Shown here: piece by piece, positions 1 to 8,057 of the stretch
Layout: the number at the start of each line of letters is the position of its first letter
How positions within the stretch are numbered: the first letter of the stretch is position 1
From: a bacterium
GTDB taxonomy: Bacteria; Vulcanimicrobiota; JABDET01
Direction: 5' to 3'
DNA: 64,000 bases
NCBI GenBank assembly: GCA_021800275.1
Contig: JAJYZB010000009.1
Coordinates: forward strand, 1-64,000
The notes under the pieces: model-generated
Database searches by the model: none
Seen by the model: the letters and a program-made list of their open reading frames with translations, nothing else
Told to the model about the DNA's origin: nothing
Translations under genes and position numbers: made by a program

Positions 1-24
1 ATCGGAAAGCTATCCAGAATTTTA

Positions 25-279
25 TTGAAAGTGAGCGAGACGACTGACCGTTTACGAGGCAGGGGCGAGCGAACGCCAAAGAGTGCGTTTTAGCGCTCTA
101 TTGAAAGTGAGCGAGACGACTGACCGTTTACGAGGCAGGGGCGAGCGAACGCCAAAGAGTGCGTTTTAGCGCTCTATTGAAAGTGAGCGAGACGACTGAC
201 CGTTTACGAGGCAGGGGCGAGCGAACGCCAAAGAGTGCGTTTTAGCGCTCTATTGAAAGTGAGCGAGACGACTGACCGT
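25..279. repeat. 76-bp tandem repeat array (3.4 copies)
   Basis: Three complete copies start at 25, 101 and 177, followed by a 27-base fourth copy at 253-279. Each begins TTGAAAGTGAGCGAGACGAC, and the copies look identical. Every unit holds an imperfect hairpin: GAGCG-AACGC, loop CAAAGAGT, GCGTT, a TTAG bulge, then CGCTC (67-98 in the first copy). The unit looks richer in G+C than the surroundings. A period of 76 is not a multiple of three, so it is unlikely to encode a protein repeat. There are no spacers, so it is not CRISPR. The array ends 14 bases from the encoded CCA end of a tRNA gene. Confidence 0.95.
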
Positions 280-293
280 ACCTGCTTGAATAT

Positions 294-370
294 TGGTGGG
301 CGAAAGAGGACTTGAACCTCTGACCTCCTGAATGTAAGTCAGGCGCTCTAACCAACTGAGCTATTCGCCC
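294..370 (-). tRNA. tRNA-Val (anticodon UAC)
   Basis: The minus strand reads as a complete cloverleaf: acceptor GGGCGAA pairing with TTCGCCC, D arm GCTC/GAGC, anticodon stem CCTGA/TCAGG with loop CTTACAT (anticodon UAC), a five-base variable loop, and T arm AGAGG-TTCAAGT-CCTCT. The discriminator base is A and the CCA end is encoded. Total length is 77 bases. It lies 20 bases downstream of the small ORF ending the two-component operon, in the same orientation, so it could be transcribed from that operon or its own promoter. Confidence 0.97.
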
Positions 371-390
371 CTATTTTATTAAGTCTTGAA

Positions 391-567
391 TTACGGTTCT
401 GAGCTTTCTGCTCGAACTGCGATTCCTCCAAGCTCTTTTTCTTTAAGTTCAACATATCGGGTGAAGGCTCGATAAAGGAATTCTCTTTCCGACAATTTTA
501 ATTTATCCAGAAGCTGGCTAAGTCGAGTGTAATCTTCGGGAGAGATGTAGAAGTTTAATTCAACCAT
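391..567 (-). CDS. small hypothetical protein, 58 aa
   Basis: This ORF is too short for the supplied track. It begins ATG two bases after the histidine kinase stop and encodes MVELNFYISPEDYTRLSQLL, ending AESSEP. Composition is protein-like: a short strand (VELNFYIS), then charged amphipathic helices. That shape loosely resembles a ribbon-helix-helix DNA-binding protein or small antitoxin, but no signature is certain. I see no separate ribosome-binding site, so translation is probably coupled to the kinase gene. No toxin gene lies beside it. The function is unknown. Confidence 0.6.
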   Translation of the reverse strand: MVELNFYISPEDYTRLSQLLDKLKLSEREFLYRAFTRYVELKEKELGGIAVRAESSEP

Positions 568-569
568 GA

Positions 570-2327
570 TTAGTTTAATTTTTCAGAGTAGGGGAGAAGT
601 CCTCTGGTTGGAAGAAAAATAGTAACCGTTGTTCCTCGATTTTCATGGCTGTTTATCTCAATGCGGCCGCTGTGGGATTCAACGATTTTTTTAACGATAG
701 GCAGTCCAAGTCCCCATCCCTTTTGTTTTTTGTTTTTTTTTCCTTGGAAAAAAGGCTGCAGAATATTGGGCAGATCTTCTTTAGGGATACCGTATCCATT
801 GTCAGAAAACGTCATGATAATCTCATTTTTAAGATAGGTTAAATCTACCTGAATCTTGCTGCCAGGGGGAGAATATTTAACAGCATTGTCTAAAAGATTG
901 AGGATGACTTGTTTCAGGCGGCTGCTGTCCCCCATGATTTCAGGAATTTCTCCATGGCATTGATAGTTAATTAGAATTTGATATCTCTGTGCATGGTTCT
1001 GAAAGCTTTCTATGGTTTCAGTGGTTAAATCACTCAGGGAAACAGGTGAAAAAGTGAGTTGGGTTTGGCCGCTGCTGAATTTTGAAAACTCTAAAAGTTC
1101 TTCGACCATCTCTGTCAGGCGGTTAGATTCAGCTTCTATGCTGGATAGTATTTTTTTGATTCCATTTTCTTTCTCTAAAATAGGGTCATCCTGCAGTGTA
1201 ATGGCATATCCTTTTATAATGGTTAAAGGGGTACGCAGTTCATGAGAGACCTGTCCCAAAAAAGAATTCCTGGCTTCTTCCAACTGCCTGATTTCAGTGA
1301 TATCTCTGAAGATGACCATTCCTGAGACTTCTTCTAAAAGTGGGAGAGAAATGACATAAATTTTTAAAACGTTGTAAGGGAGCGAAATTTCTCTGCTTAA
1401 AATTTTTCTCTGATTTAAAGAATCTGTAGTCAGATTCAGCACTTCTTTTAATGGCCAGATTGATTCCAGAGATTTTCCTGCTGCTTCTGAAGATTTTATA
1501 CGCAGCATATTTTCAGCGGCAGGATTCAAAAAATTGACCTTCTGATTTTTGTTTAACACAATCAGTCCATCAATCATTGAAGAAAAAAGCGTTTCCAGTG
1601 TTATTTTTTCTTTTTGAAGCTCTTGAAATTGAACGCGCAGCTTTTCTGCCATGTCATGGACAGCTTTCCCTAACTGTCCTAACTCATCTTTTCTTTTAAA
1701 AGAAACTCGCTGATCCCATTCTCCCTTTGAGATTTTTTGAGTCACCACTTCTAGTTCTCGAATGGGTTTGACAAGAGCTGCAGAAGCCACAATAGAAAGA
1801 ATGACAGCAGCAAGAAAAGCCGCGGCTGCAACCCAGAGGGAAGTTGTTCTAAAAATTGATAAGAGAGGTGAAAGGTTGGATTTTTTAATTTTTCCCTCAA
1901 TAATTCCCACCGGTTCATTGAATTGAGAGATGGTTCTTGCTGCATATAAGGAGTTTCTGGATGACCATGTTTTTCCATTGATACTCTCCAGAGATTCCAG
2001 AGCAGTTTTAGAGATAGAACCCACCGGTTTTTTTCTGATTTTTGAGTTGAAAACGATTTTCCCCTGGAGGTTTGCGACAAGGATTTGGATTTGAGGATTT
2101 AGATATTTTTTCTTTAGAGATGATTGAGAAGCCATAGTTAAACTTCCCGTGATTCCTAAATTTGTTTCAATGGAATGACTGAAGAGGCGAACTTGAGTTT
2201 TAAGACGAGTGGCAAGCTCTTTTTGCAGCGCTTTTTTTACTCTTATATTGATGAAAAAGATTTCAGCGCTGAGGATAAAGGAGATTAAAATTAAAAATGA
2301 CAATAACCATCGGAATCGGAGGTTCAT
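570..2327 (-). CDS. membrane sensor histidine kinase (HAMP-PAS-HisKA-HATPase)
   Basis: Autophosphorylating sensor kinase of an OmpR-type two-component system. From the N terminus: a membrane segment (about residues 5-25), an extracytoplasmic sensor of about 130 residues, a second membrane segment, HAMP (KPIRELEVVTQKIS), a PAS domain, the H box SHELRTPL, and an ATPase domain with N box (NLLDNAVKYS) and G boxes (DNGYGIP, GWGLGLPIVKK). This layout matches the PhoR/VicK group. The track start lies 30 bases upstream. I prefer the ATG at 2327 because it overlaps the response-regulator stop as ATGA and starts just before the first hydrophobic segment. The signal sensed is unknown. Confidence 0.93.
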   Translation of the reverse strand: MNLRFRWLLSFLILISFILSAEIFFINIRVKKALQKELATRLKTQVRLFSHSIETNLGITGSLTMASQSSLKKKYLNPQIQILVANLQGKIVFNSKIRKKPVGSISKTALESLESINGKTWSSRNSLYAARTISQFNEPVGIIEGKIKKSNLSPLLSIFRTTSLWVAAAAFLAAVILSIVASAALVKPIRELEVVTQKISKGEWDQRVSFKRKDELGQLGKAVHDMAEKLRVQFQELQKEKITLETLFSSMIDGLIVLNKNQKVNFLNPAAENMLRIKSSEAAGKSLESIWPLKEVLNLTTDSLNQRKILSREISLPYNVLKIYVISLPLLEEVSGMVIFRDITEIRQLEEARNSFLGQVSHELRTPLTIIKGYAITLQDDPILEKENGIKKILSSIEAESNRLTEMVEELLEFSKFSSGQTQLTFSPVSLSDLTTETIESFQNHAQRYQILINYQCHGEIPEIMGDSSRLKQVILNLLDNAVKYSPPGSKIQVDLTYLKNEIIMTFSDNGYGIPKEDLPNILQPFFQGKKNKKQKGWGLGLPIVKKIVESHSGRIEINSHENRGTTVTIFLPTRGLLPYSEKLN

Positions 2328-2986
2328 ATCATCTTTAAAATGTATCCTTTCCCCCAAACTGTTTTTAAAATGAGGTCATTTTTCATTTTTTCTCTTAAGT
2401 TTTTTACATGAACGTCCAGGGTTCTGCTGTCCAGGTTTTCGGACCCCCAGACCTGTTTTAAAATTTCTTCTCGCGCTAGAATTCTTCCAGGATTTAGAGC
2501 AAAATAATGGAGCAGATCAAATTCTTTTGGAGATAACTCCAGAGCTCTATCCTGAAAAACAGCTTTTCTTTTCAAAATATCCAGACTCAGAGAACCAACG
2601 ACAATTCTTTTTTCTTGATCTCTGCCCGCTAATCTTCGAAGAACAGCTCTAACTCTTGCCACGACTTCTCGAGGATTAAAAGGTTTTGTGATATAGTCGT
2701 CAGCGCCTTTTTCAAGCCCCAGAATTCGATCCAGATCACTTCCTCTAGCGGTTACAAAAATAATGGGGATGCTGCTAATCTTTCTAATTTGCTCTGTGAC
2801 CTGATTTCCGTCCATATCTGGCAGTTGAAGGTCAAGCAGCACGAGATCCACAGGAGAAGTTTTGGCGGTTGAAATCGCCTCGTTTCCTGTTGACGCTGTT
2901 AAAACACGATAACCTGCTCGGTTGAGATTGATTTGAAGAAGATCGAGAATCGTTTCTTCATCATCCACAACCAGAATTGTCTCCAT
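2324..2986 (-). CDS. OmpR/PhoB-family response regulator
   Basis: DNA-binding partner of the adjacent kinase. The 220 residues split into a receiver domain and a winged-helix output domain. The receiver has an acidic pocket (VVDDEE), a phosphoacceptor Asp in LVLLDLQLPD, and a conserved Lys in TKPF. The C terminus (RTLDVHVKNLREK, WGKGYIL) is typical of OmpR-type effectors. The start is 6 bases from the end of greA in the same direction and the stop overlaps the kinase start, so the pair is cotranscribed with greA. Target genes cannot be read from the sequence. Confidence 0.95.
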   Translation of the reverse strand: METILVVDDEETILDLLQINLNRAGYRVLTASTGNEAISTAKTSPVDLVLLDLQLPDMDGNQVTEQIRKISSIPIIFVTARGSDLDRILGLEKGADDYITKPFNPREVVARVRAVLRRLAGRDQEKRIVVGSLSLDILKRKAVFQDRALELSPKEFDLLHYFALNPGRILAREEILKQVWGSENLDSRTLDVHVKNLREKMKNDLILKTVWGKGYILKMI

Positions 2987-2992
2987 GAGAAA

Positions 2993-3484
2993 CTATTTTT
3001 TGGAGATATCTAGGATTTTATATTTAATTTTTCCTCCAGGAGTTTTCGCTTCTATTTGTTCTCCTTTATGTTTTCCCAGCAGCGCTTTTCCAACAGGGGA
3101 TTCGTTTGATATTCTGTGGTGGGAGGGGTCGCTTTCCGCAGATCCCACGATCGTGTAACTTTCTGTTTCATTGGAATCCATCTCTTTCAATTTGACGGTC
3201 GAGCCAACGCTGACTATATCGGTGTGAATTTCTTTTTCATCAATCAGTTTTGCTTTTCGAACCATCCGCTCAAGATTTATAATCTCGGCTTCAATAAAGG
3301 CTTGTTCCATTTTTGCGTCTTCGTATTCCGCGTTTTCGCTGATATCGCCGAATTCTTTAGCTTGACGAATTCGATCAGCCACTTCTTTTCTATGGAATGT
3401 TTTGTAATATTCCAATTTTTCTTCCAGCTTTTTTAATCCTTCCGGTGTTAACAGTATTTCTTTTTCCAGGTCTTTCTCAGGCAT
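2993..3484 (-). CDS. greA: transcription elongation factor GreA
   Basis: GreA enters the RNA polymerase secondary channel and stimulates cleavage of backtracked RNA. The 163 residues show the N-terminal coiled-coil with the conserved acidic tip region GDISENAEYEDAK, then the FKBP-like C-terminal domain (SPVGKALLGKHKGE). Length is normal (about 158). The ATG has a strong ribosome-binding site (GAGGAGG). It sits 26 bases after the quinate-dehydrogenase-like gene and ahead of the response regulator, so it may be part of the same long transcript. Confidence 0.97.
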   Translation of the reverse strand: MPEKDLEKEILLTPEGLKKLEEKLEYYKTFHRKEVADRIRQAKEFGDISENAEYEDAKMEQAFIEAEIINLERMVRKAKLIDEKEIHTDIVSVGSTVKLKEMDSNETESYTIVGSAESDPSHHRISNESPVGKALLGKHKGEQIEAKTPGGKIKYKILDISKK

Positions 3485-3510
3485 TGTCTTTCCTCCTCAT
3501 CATTTATATT

Positions 3511-4419
3511 TTAATTGAGTCTTTCAATACGAGGTTTTAATTTCAGCTCGCGCAGCAGTCGCAGGTAATCTTCTTTCTGGACTTCTTCCCATTTTTTCCC
3601 TAAAAGGGCAATAAAAGCAGCTTCCATGACATTGGTTCCAAAAGATCTCCCATTTAGTTCCGGCGTGGTTGTTATGACGAGCGAAGCTTCAGCATTTTTA
3701 AAGGATTCCAGATCAGGCGGGGTAATGGTATTGGTTACAATGGTTTTTCCTATAAGTTTTTGCGGTTTGTGTTTTCTGATAAAGTGGAAATCTCCAGCGA
3801 TAATGTCTGCTTCTTCATAGTAGTGAAAGAAATTCGGGTTGGCGGGAGGCGGATTCTCCTGCTGCTTTCCAATAGGATAAAGGAACCCAATGGGCAGCTT
3901 TCCAATTTCTGGGAGAAGTTTTTCAGCCTGTTCTTCAAGCTCTTGAAAGCTGCTGAGAGGTTTGTCAAGCCCTAGAGCAAAAATAAAATCTCCAAAAGTA
4001 ACCCTGGCTCCGCATTCCCAGAATGCTTTTGCCATTCCATTGCGATCTAAAGCGCTGACCATTAAGACGGTTTTATCATGAAGAGGCAGAACTTCTCTGT
4101 GTATTTGTTTAATCACTTCTGCTTCAAGCGTGTTTTTTAATCCGCTTCCATCAACAACAGGGGTTATTTTTACTTTTTCCATGAGTCTCAGTCCATCTCT
4201 GAGGGGATACCGCTTTTCTCCTGCATAAAGATAAATATCGAGACCTCCCAGTCCGATAGCATCCACTTTCCCATCAAGTTCTTCCAGAAGTTCTCCCGCT
4301 TTTTTAAAGTTTCCATCTGTGCCAATTCTTTTAATGTGAAATTTTTCTTGAAGAAAAGTGGTATGAACCTCGTGATCTCTTTTCGAAGATCCCAGGCTTA
4401 CGCTGACGATTTTTTTCAT
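3511..4419 (-). CDS. 'quinate 5-dehydrogenase'-type protein of unproven function
   Basis: 302 residues beginning KKIVSVSLGSSKRDH, with blocks GKVDAIGLGGLDIYLYAG, VVDGSGLKNTLEAEVI, EADIIAGDFHFIRKH and TTTPELNGRSFGTNVMEA. I recall this family from Firmicutes and relatives, where it is auto-annotated as quinate/shikimate 5-dehydrogenase; I know of no biochemical proof. It overlaps the LolA-like gene by ATGA and is the last gene of the acyl reductase/aminotransferase cluster. That points to a role in that pathway rather than in quinate metabolism, and no other quinate or shikimate gene is nearby. Family assignment is confident; function is not. Confidence 0.75.
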   Translation of the reverse strand: MKKIVSVSLGSSKRDHEVHTTFLQEKFHIKRIGTDGNFKKAGELLEELDGKVDAIGLGGLDIYLYAGEKRYPLRDGLRLMEKVKITPVVDGSGLKNTLEAEVIKQIHREVLPLHDKTVLMVSALDRNGMAKAFWECGARVTFGDFIFALGLDKPLSSFQELEEQAEKLLPEIGKLPIGFLYPIGKQQENPPPANPNFFHYYEEADIIAGDFHFIRKHKPQKLIGKTIVTNTITPPDLESFKNAEASLVITTTPELNGRSFGTNVMEAAFIALLGKKWEEVQKEDYLRLLRELKLKPRIERLN

Positions 4420-5207
4420 GCCTTTCCCCTTTCTAAAATTTTTTCCATGAAGGGCGTCAGATTGTGAATGTGTTTTTCCCCGGGCGGAAAATAGTAAAAT
4501 TTTGCAGCGCTGATTTTTGGATTTGGAATAAAGTGGTAGAGCTCGAAAGTAGATATGATGTGATCTTTATCCCCCAGAAATAGCTCTTGATAGCAGATTC
4601 CATTTTCTGTTCCGAGCCAGAGCTTTATTTGACTAATTTTTATTTTTTTCCCTGAAGGCAGATTGAATGATTGGATTTCGTTCGGATTTTTAATCTTAAA
4701 AACAAAGGTTTTAATGTTTCTCAGGGTAGTTTCTCCAAGGAATTGAGTCTGCTTTGAATGAACTTGAGTAATAACTGCCGCTGGATTTAAAAAATCCACG
4801 AATCGTCGGTGCAGAAAATAGTTAGAAAATTTTTTTTTAATCATTTTTGGGTCAGCATGAGCAATAAGGGCTGTTTTCCCTTGAGATGAAACGACCTCCC
4901 AAAATCCTGTTGAATTTAAGTAGAAAGAGCTTTTTAGTTTTTGATGAGAATTTCCGTCCATATGAATTTTTGAGTCCATGCGCATCCAGTGATTTAAGAT
5001 GTAAATTCTCCCTGACACGGTCAGAGGGTGGTGGTCATTATTTTTTTTTTGGAACGAGAAGATGAAGCTGCTTTCAAATGATGAGAGATTTGAAATTTTT
5101 TTTTGGAGGCGTTGGACAAGGGAAGTTTTAACTTGAGCATAGCCAAGGGCTGATGTTAAAAAATATAGGAGAAAAACGAACGACAGTATATTTAGATCTT
5201 TTTTCAT
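4416..5207 (-). CDS. LolA-like outer-membrane lipoprotein carrier homologue
   Basis: 263 residues with a signal peptide (hydrophobic ILSFVFLLYFLTSALGYA, likely cleavage after GYA) and a LolA/LolB-type half-barrel: an early SSFESSFIFSFQKKNN strand, GRIYILNHWMRMDSK, and a later PNEIQSFNLPSGKKIKISQI strand. Members of the superfamily bind acyl chains of lipoproteins or other lipids in the periplasm. It starts with an ATGA overlap on the acyl reductase gene and ends with an ATGA overlap on the next gene. No lolCDE or lolB partner is visible. It may carry the lipid product of this operon, which is inference from position. Confidence 0.65.
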   Translation of the reverse strand: MKKDLNILSFVFLLYFLTSALGYAQVKTSLVQRLQKKISNLSSFESSFIFSFQKKNNDHHPLTVSGRIYILNHWMRMDSKIHMDGNSHQKLKSSFYLNSTGFWEVVSSQGKTALIAHADPKMIKKKFSNYFLHRRFVDFLNPAAVITQVHSKQTQFLGETTLRNIKTFVFKIKNPNEIQSFNLPSGKKIKISQIKLWLGTENGICYQELFLGDKDHIISTFELYHFIPNPKISAAKFYYFPPGEKHIHNLTPFMEKILERGKA

Positions 5208-6304
5208 AGACCGATAGAAATTTTTTGCTTTTTTTTCAATGCCCTGACGTTTTCTTTGATTTTATAAATATCTTCTTTTGTGATTTGCGTATTGAACGAT
5301 CTGAATCCCGCGAGTTTAAATCCGTGTTTTTGTGCAAGGAATTGAATTTCTATCACTTTTTCAGGTTCTATTCGTCTTCCAAGACTAAAATGTTCAAACC
5401 TTTTTTCAAGTGTCAAAATCATAGTTTCAGCCATACAGGCTAAAGAAATACCTGGCGGGTAGCCAAAATTGGTTCTAAAGTCCACTTTGCCAGGAACTTC
5501 TACTAATCCCCCCTCGATAACGAGAACATCTCTCCGAATTTCAGCAATCTCTCGGGAGCAGTCATGAGGAAGAGCCACGTCGCAAACCACGCAGCCTGAT
5601 TTTAGAAAATGAGGCTGGATGATCCCCCTGCCTGCGCTGGAGGCTGTTATGACGATATCTGCTCCCTGTAAAGAGGCATGCAGATCTGTGGTGACGTTAG
5701 GCCTTTTTCCAGAAAATTGATAAATCATTTCTGCGACATTTTTCAGTCGCGAGAGACTTCGCGCTGTAATGGTCAAAGAATCTACTTTCTGACTCAAAAT
5801 CTGCGCGCAGACTCTTCCAATGGATCCAGTCGCTCCAACCACAGTGGCAGAAGATTCTTCGGGATGTATATCCATGGTTTTTGCAGCTTCAAGGGCTCCT
5901 TCAAGAGCTGTAGCAATGGTGTAGCTATTTCCTGAGGTAACTGCGATATTTAAGTTTTCTGAAATAGTTTCTCCTGCATCTCCAACAACTGAAGTAAAGC
6001 CGCCCAGTCCAACGATTTTAGCGCCTAGAGATTCAGCCAGTTTTCCTGCATCAATGATTTTTTTATAGACCTGTTCTCTGGGGAGTTCTGTAAATTGATG
6101 CGGGAGAAAGGGGCAGGCACAGAAATAGCCATCAATCTCTTCCCCTGTTTTAGAACGAATGCCTGTGATGTGGCTCTGCTTATAGGCAGGCATCCATTCT
6201 AGAATTTTAGAAACTAGCTCTATTCGTTTCCCAGCAGATCTGGGCTCATAACGAACCACATCATTCATGTCCAGAGCGTGAGTGATAAACCCAAATGTTT
6301 GCAT
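5204..6304 (-). CDS. acyl-ACP reductase (cyanobacterial AAR-type) homologue
   Basis: The family reduces long-chain acyl-ACP (or acyl-CoA) to fatty aldehyde with NADPH through a cysteine thioester. This 366-residue protein begins GFITHALDMND, has the Rossmann motif VVGATGSIGRV at about residue 155, and carries a Cys in SLACMAETMILTLE. That cysteine aligns with the catalytic Cys of Synechococcus AAR (ACFAEA context, from memory). Automated tools may call it shikimate dehydrogenase-like. The start ATG overlaps the SRPBCC stop (TAATG). No aldehyde-deformylating oxygenase is beside it, so alkanes are an unlikely product. An aminotransferase two genes upstream offers a fate for the aldehyde. Confidence 0.8.
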   Translation of the reverse strand: MQTFGFITHALDMNDVVRYEPRSAGKRIELVSKILEWMPAYKQSHITGIRSKTGEEIDGYFCACPFLPHQFTELPREQVYKKIIDAGKLAESLGAKIVGLGGFTSVVGDAGETISENLNIAVTSGNSYTIATALEGALEAAKTMDIHPEESSATVVGATGSIGRVCAQILSQKVDSLTITARSLSRLKNVAEMIYQFSGKRPNVTTDLHASLQGADIVITASSAGRGIIQPHFLKSGCVVCDVALPHDCSREIAEIRRDVLVIEGGLVEVPGKVDFRTNFGYPPGISLACMAETMILTLEKRFEHFSLGRRIEPEKVIEIQFLAQKHGFKLAGFRSFNTQITKEDIYKIKENVRALKKKQKISIGL

Positions 6305-6759
6305 TAAACTGCTGCGCTCTCGCTTTTTTTCTCGATTTTTTTCTTCATCGCTTCTAACATCATGTCACAGTTTTCTCTCACTTTCAGTTCCAGCGTTGGA
6401 CCAATAAGTTCAGTCAAAGAAGGCATGCCGAAATCATAATCTACTCTTAAAATGACCTTAGTGCCTGTTTTTTCTTTGACGAATCTCCATTCGCCTTCAA
6501 ATTTTTCCAGGTCTCCTTCTATTAACTTGTAATGAATTTCTAATTTTTCATCCAGGAAAATATCTTCTTCTTTCCAGATGATTGGAGTTCCTTCTACATT
6601 GGTTATCCATTCAGAAACTGCCTGTCTGCCACTTTTCTCCACGACTTTGACAGATTCCACGTCAGGCATGAATTGGGGATATTCTTCAAGGTTTTTCCCT
6701 ATTGTATAAACAGCCTGGGGATCTCCTTCAATGTAAATGCTTCGTTCAATTTGAGGCAT
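6304..6759 (-). CDS. SRPBCC / START-like lipid-binding protein
   Basis: 151 residues with the helix-grip pattern of the polyketide cyclase/CoQ-binding (COQ10-type) SRPBCC group: an opening strand RSIYIEGDPQAVYTI, then YPQFMPDVESVKVVE, a central sheet, and a long C-terminal helix (LELKVRENCDMMLEAMKKKI). Such proteins bind hydrophobic ligands and present them to enzymes. It overlaps the aminotransferase by 14 bases and the reductase by one base, so stoichiometric synthesis with both is likely. I infer a chaperone or substrate-presenting role for an acyl or aldehyde intermediate. A polyketide cyclase role is less likely because no PKS is present. Confidence 0.8.
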   Translation of the reverse strand: MPQIERSIYIEGDPQAVYTIGKNLEEYPQFMPDVESVKVVEKSGRQAVSEWITNVEGTPIIWKEEDIFLDEKLEIHYKLIEGDLEKFEGEWRFVKEKTGTKVILRVDYDFGMPSLTELIGPTLELKVRENCDMMLEAMKKKIEKKSESAAV

Positions 6760-8053
6760 GGATCGGCTCCTTTTTCGAAAAGAACTGCTTTACTTTTTCT
6801 AGACTTTTTGAGAGGGCTTGCAGAACAGTGCTGATTTCGGTTTCTTTGATGATAAGGGGAGGTTCCATTCGAATGACTTTAGGTTGATTTAAGGTGTAAG
6901 CAACCAGAATCCCTTGTTTCGCCATTTCTGGTATCAGCGCGCCACCGTAATGTGGAGAGGTCAATTCTATTCCAATCATCAATCCAAGACCTCTTACTTC
7001 TTGAATGATATCAGGATAATTTTTTGCTACATTTTTTAATTCTGACATAAAGAATTCCCCTTTTTGCCTTGCTTTTTCTGCTATATTTTCTTCCTGCATC
7101 ACTTCAAGAGCTGCAAGAGCTGCTCTGCAGGCAAGCGGATTTCCGCCAAAGGTTGAAGTATGAATCAGAGGGTTTGTTTTGAATGCATCCCAAACTTTCT
7201 CAGTCCCAATAAAGGCTCCAATAGGCATGACTCCTCCTCCAAGGGCTTTCGCGAGGACAAGAATATCAGGGATAATATTGAAGTGCTGACAGGCAAACCA
7301 TTTTCCTGTTCTCCCAAGTCCGGTTTGAACTTCGTCTAAAATGAGGAGAATTTTCTCGCGGGTGCAGATTTCTCGAATTTTCTGCAGATAGCCATCCGGG
7401 GGAAGACAGATACCTCCTTCTCCTTGAATGGGTTCTAAAATGACGGCTGCAGTATGAGCGGTAATGGTTTTTTGAATGGCAGCGATATCTCCAAATGGAA
7501 CAGAAAGAAAGTCCGGAAGCAGAGGTTCGAATGGAGTTTTATACTGCTCTCTGCCTGATGCGCTTAAAGATCCGAACGTTTTTCCGTGAAAAGCATTCTG
7601 AGCATGAATGATCTGGGTTTTCCCAGTCGAAAGCCTTGCTAGTTTAAGGGCTCCTTCAACAGCTTCTGTGCCGCTGTTAGCAATAAAGGCATACTTTAGA
7701 TCACCAGGAGTGATTTCTGCGAGTTTTTTGCAGAGATCCCCGAGCGGTTTATTGAAAAAAACCTTTGTGGAAAGAGGAAGTCGGTCCAGCTGCTCTTTTA
7801 CAGCTTCTATGACGATGGGATGACGATGTCCTAGAGCAAAAACTCCATAGCCGCCTAAGCAGTCAATATACTCTTCCCCTTGAATATCCCTGACAATGCA
7901 GCCTTCCCCTTCCCATTCAATGGTATTAAAACCAGAGAGTTTCAGCAGTCTGGCAAGAGAAGGATTATGGTGGTTGCGGTAATTTTCAATCGTTTCCATA
8001 ATTGGAGCGTCAATACCCATGGTTTTAAACTTTTTCGGCAGCAGGGGAAACAT
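6746..8053 (-). CDS. class-III PLP-dependent aminotransferase (putrescine/omega-aminotransferase-like)
   Basis: Fold-type I transaminase, 435 residues. It has the phosphate-binding block NSGTEAVEGALKLAR, AFHGKTFGSLSASG, the Asp of LLILDEVQTGLGRTG, and the PLP lysine in LAKALGGGVMPIGAF. The N-terminal block YIDCLGGYGVFALGHRHP resembles putrescine aminotransferase (PatA/YgjG) more than ornithine aminotransferase. In arginine operons such genes sit with arg genes; here it sits with an acyl-ACP reductase and lipid-binding proteins. That fits amination of a long-chain aldehyde. An internal ATG (MGIDAPIM) is an alternative start. Substrate assignment is inference. Confidence 0.9.
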   Translation of the reverse strand: MFPLLPKKFKTMGIDAPIMETIENYRNHHNPSLARLLKLSGFNTIEWEGEGCIVRDIQGEEYIDCLGGYGVFALGHRHPIVIEAVKEQLDRLPLSTKVFFNKPLGDLCKKLAEITPGDLKYAFIANSGTEAVEGALKLARLSTGKTQIIHAQNAFHGKTFGSLSASGREQYKTPFEPLLPDFLSVPFGDIAAIQKTITAHTAAVILEPIQGEGGICLPPDGYLQKIREICTREKILLILDEVQTGLGRTGKWFACQHFNIIPDILVLAKALGGGVMPIGAFIGTEKVWDAFKTNPLIHTSTFGGNPLACRAALAALEVMQEENIAEKARQKGEFFMSELKNVAKNYPDIIQEVRGLGLMIGIELTSPHYGGALIPEMAKQGILVAYTLNQPKVIRMEPPLIIKETEISTVLQALSKSLEKVKQFFSKKEPIHASN

Positions 8054-8057
8054 TCCT

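Noticed and set aside
25-279. CRISPR array
   Set aside because: The 76-bp units are directly adjacent, with no variable spacers, and no cas genes are present.
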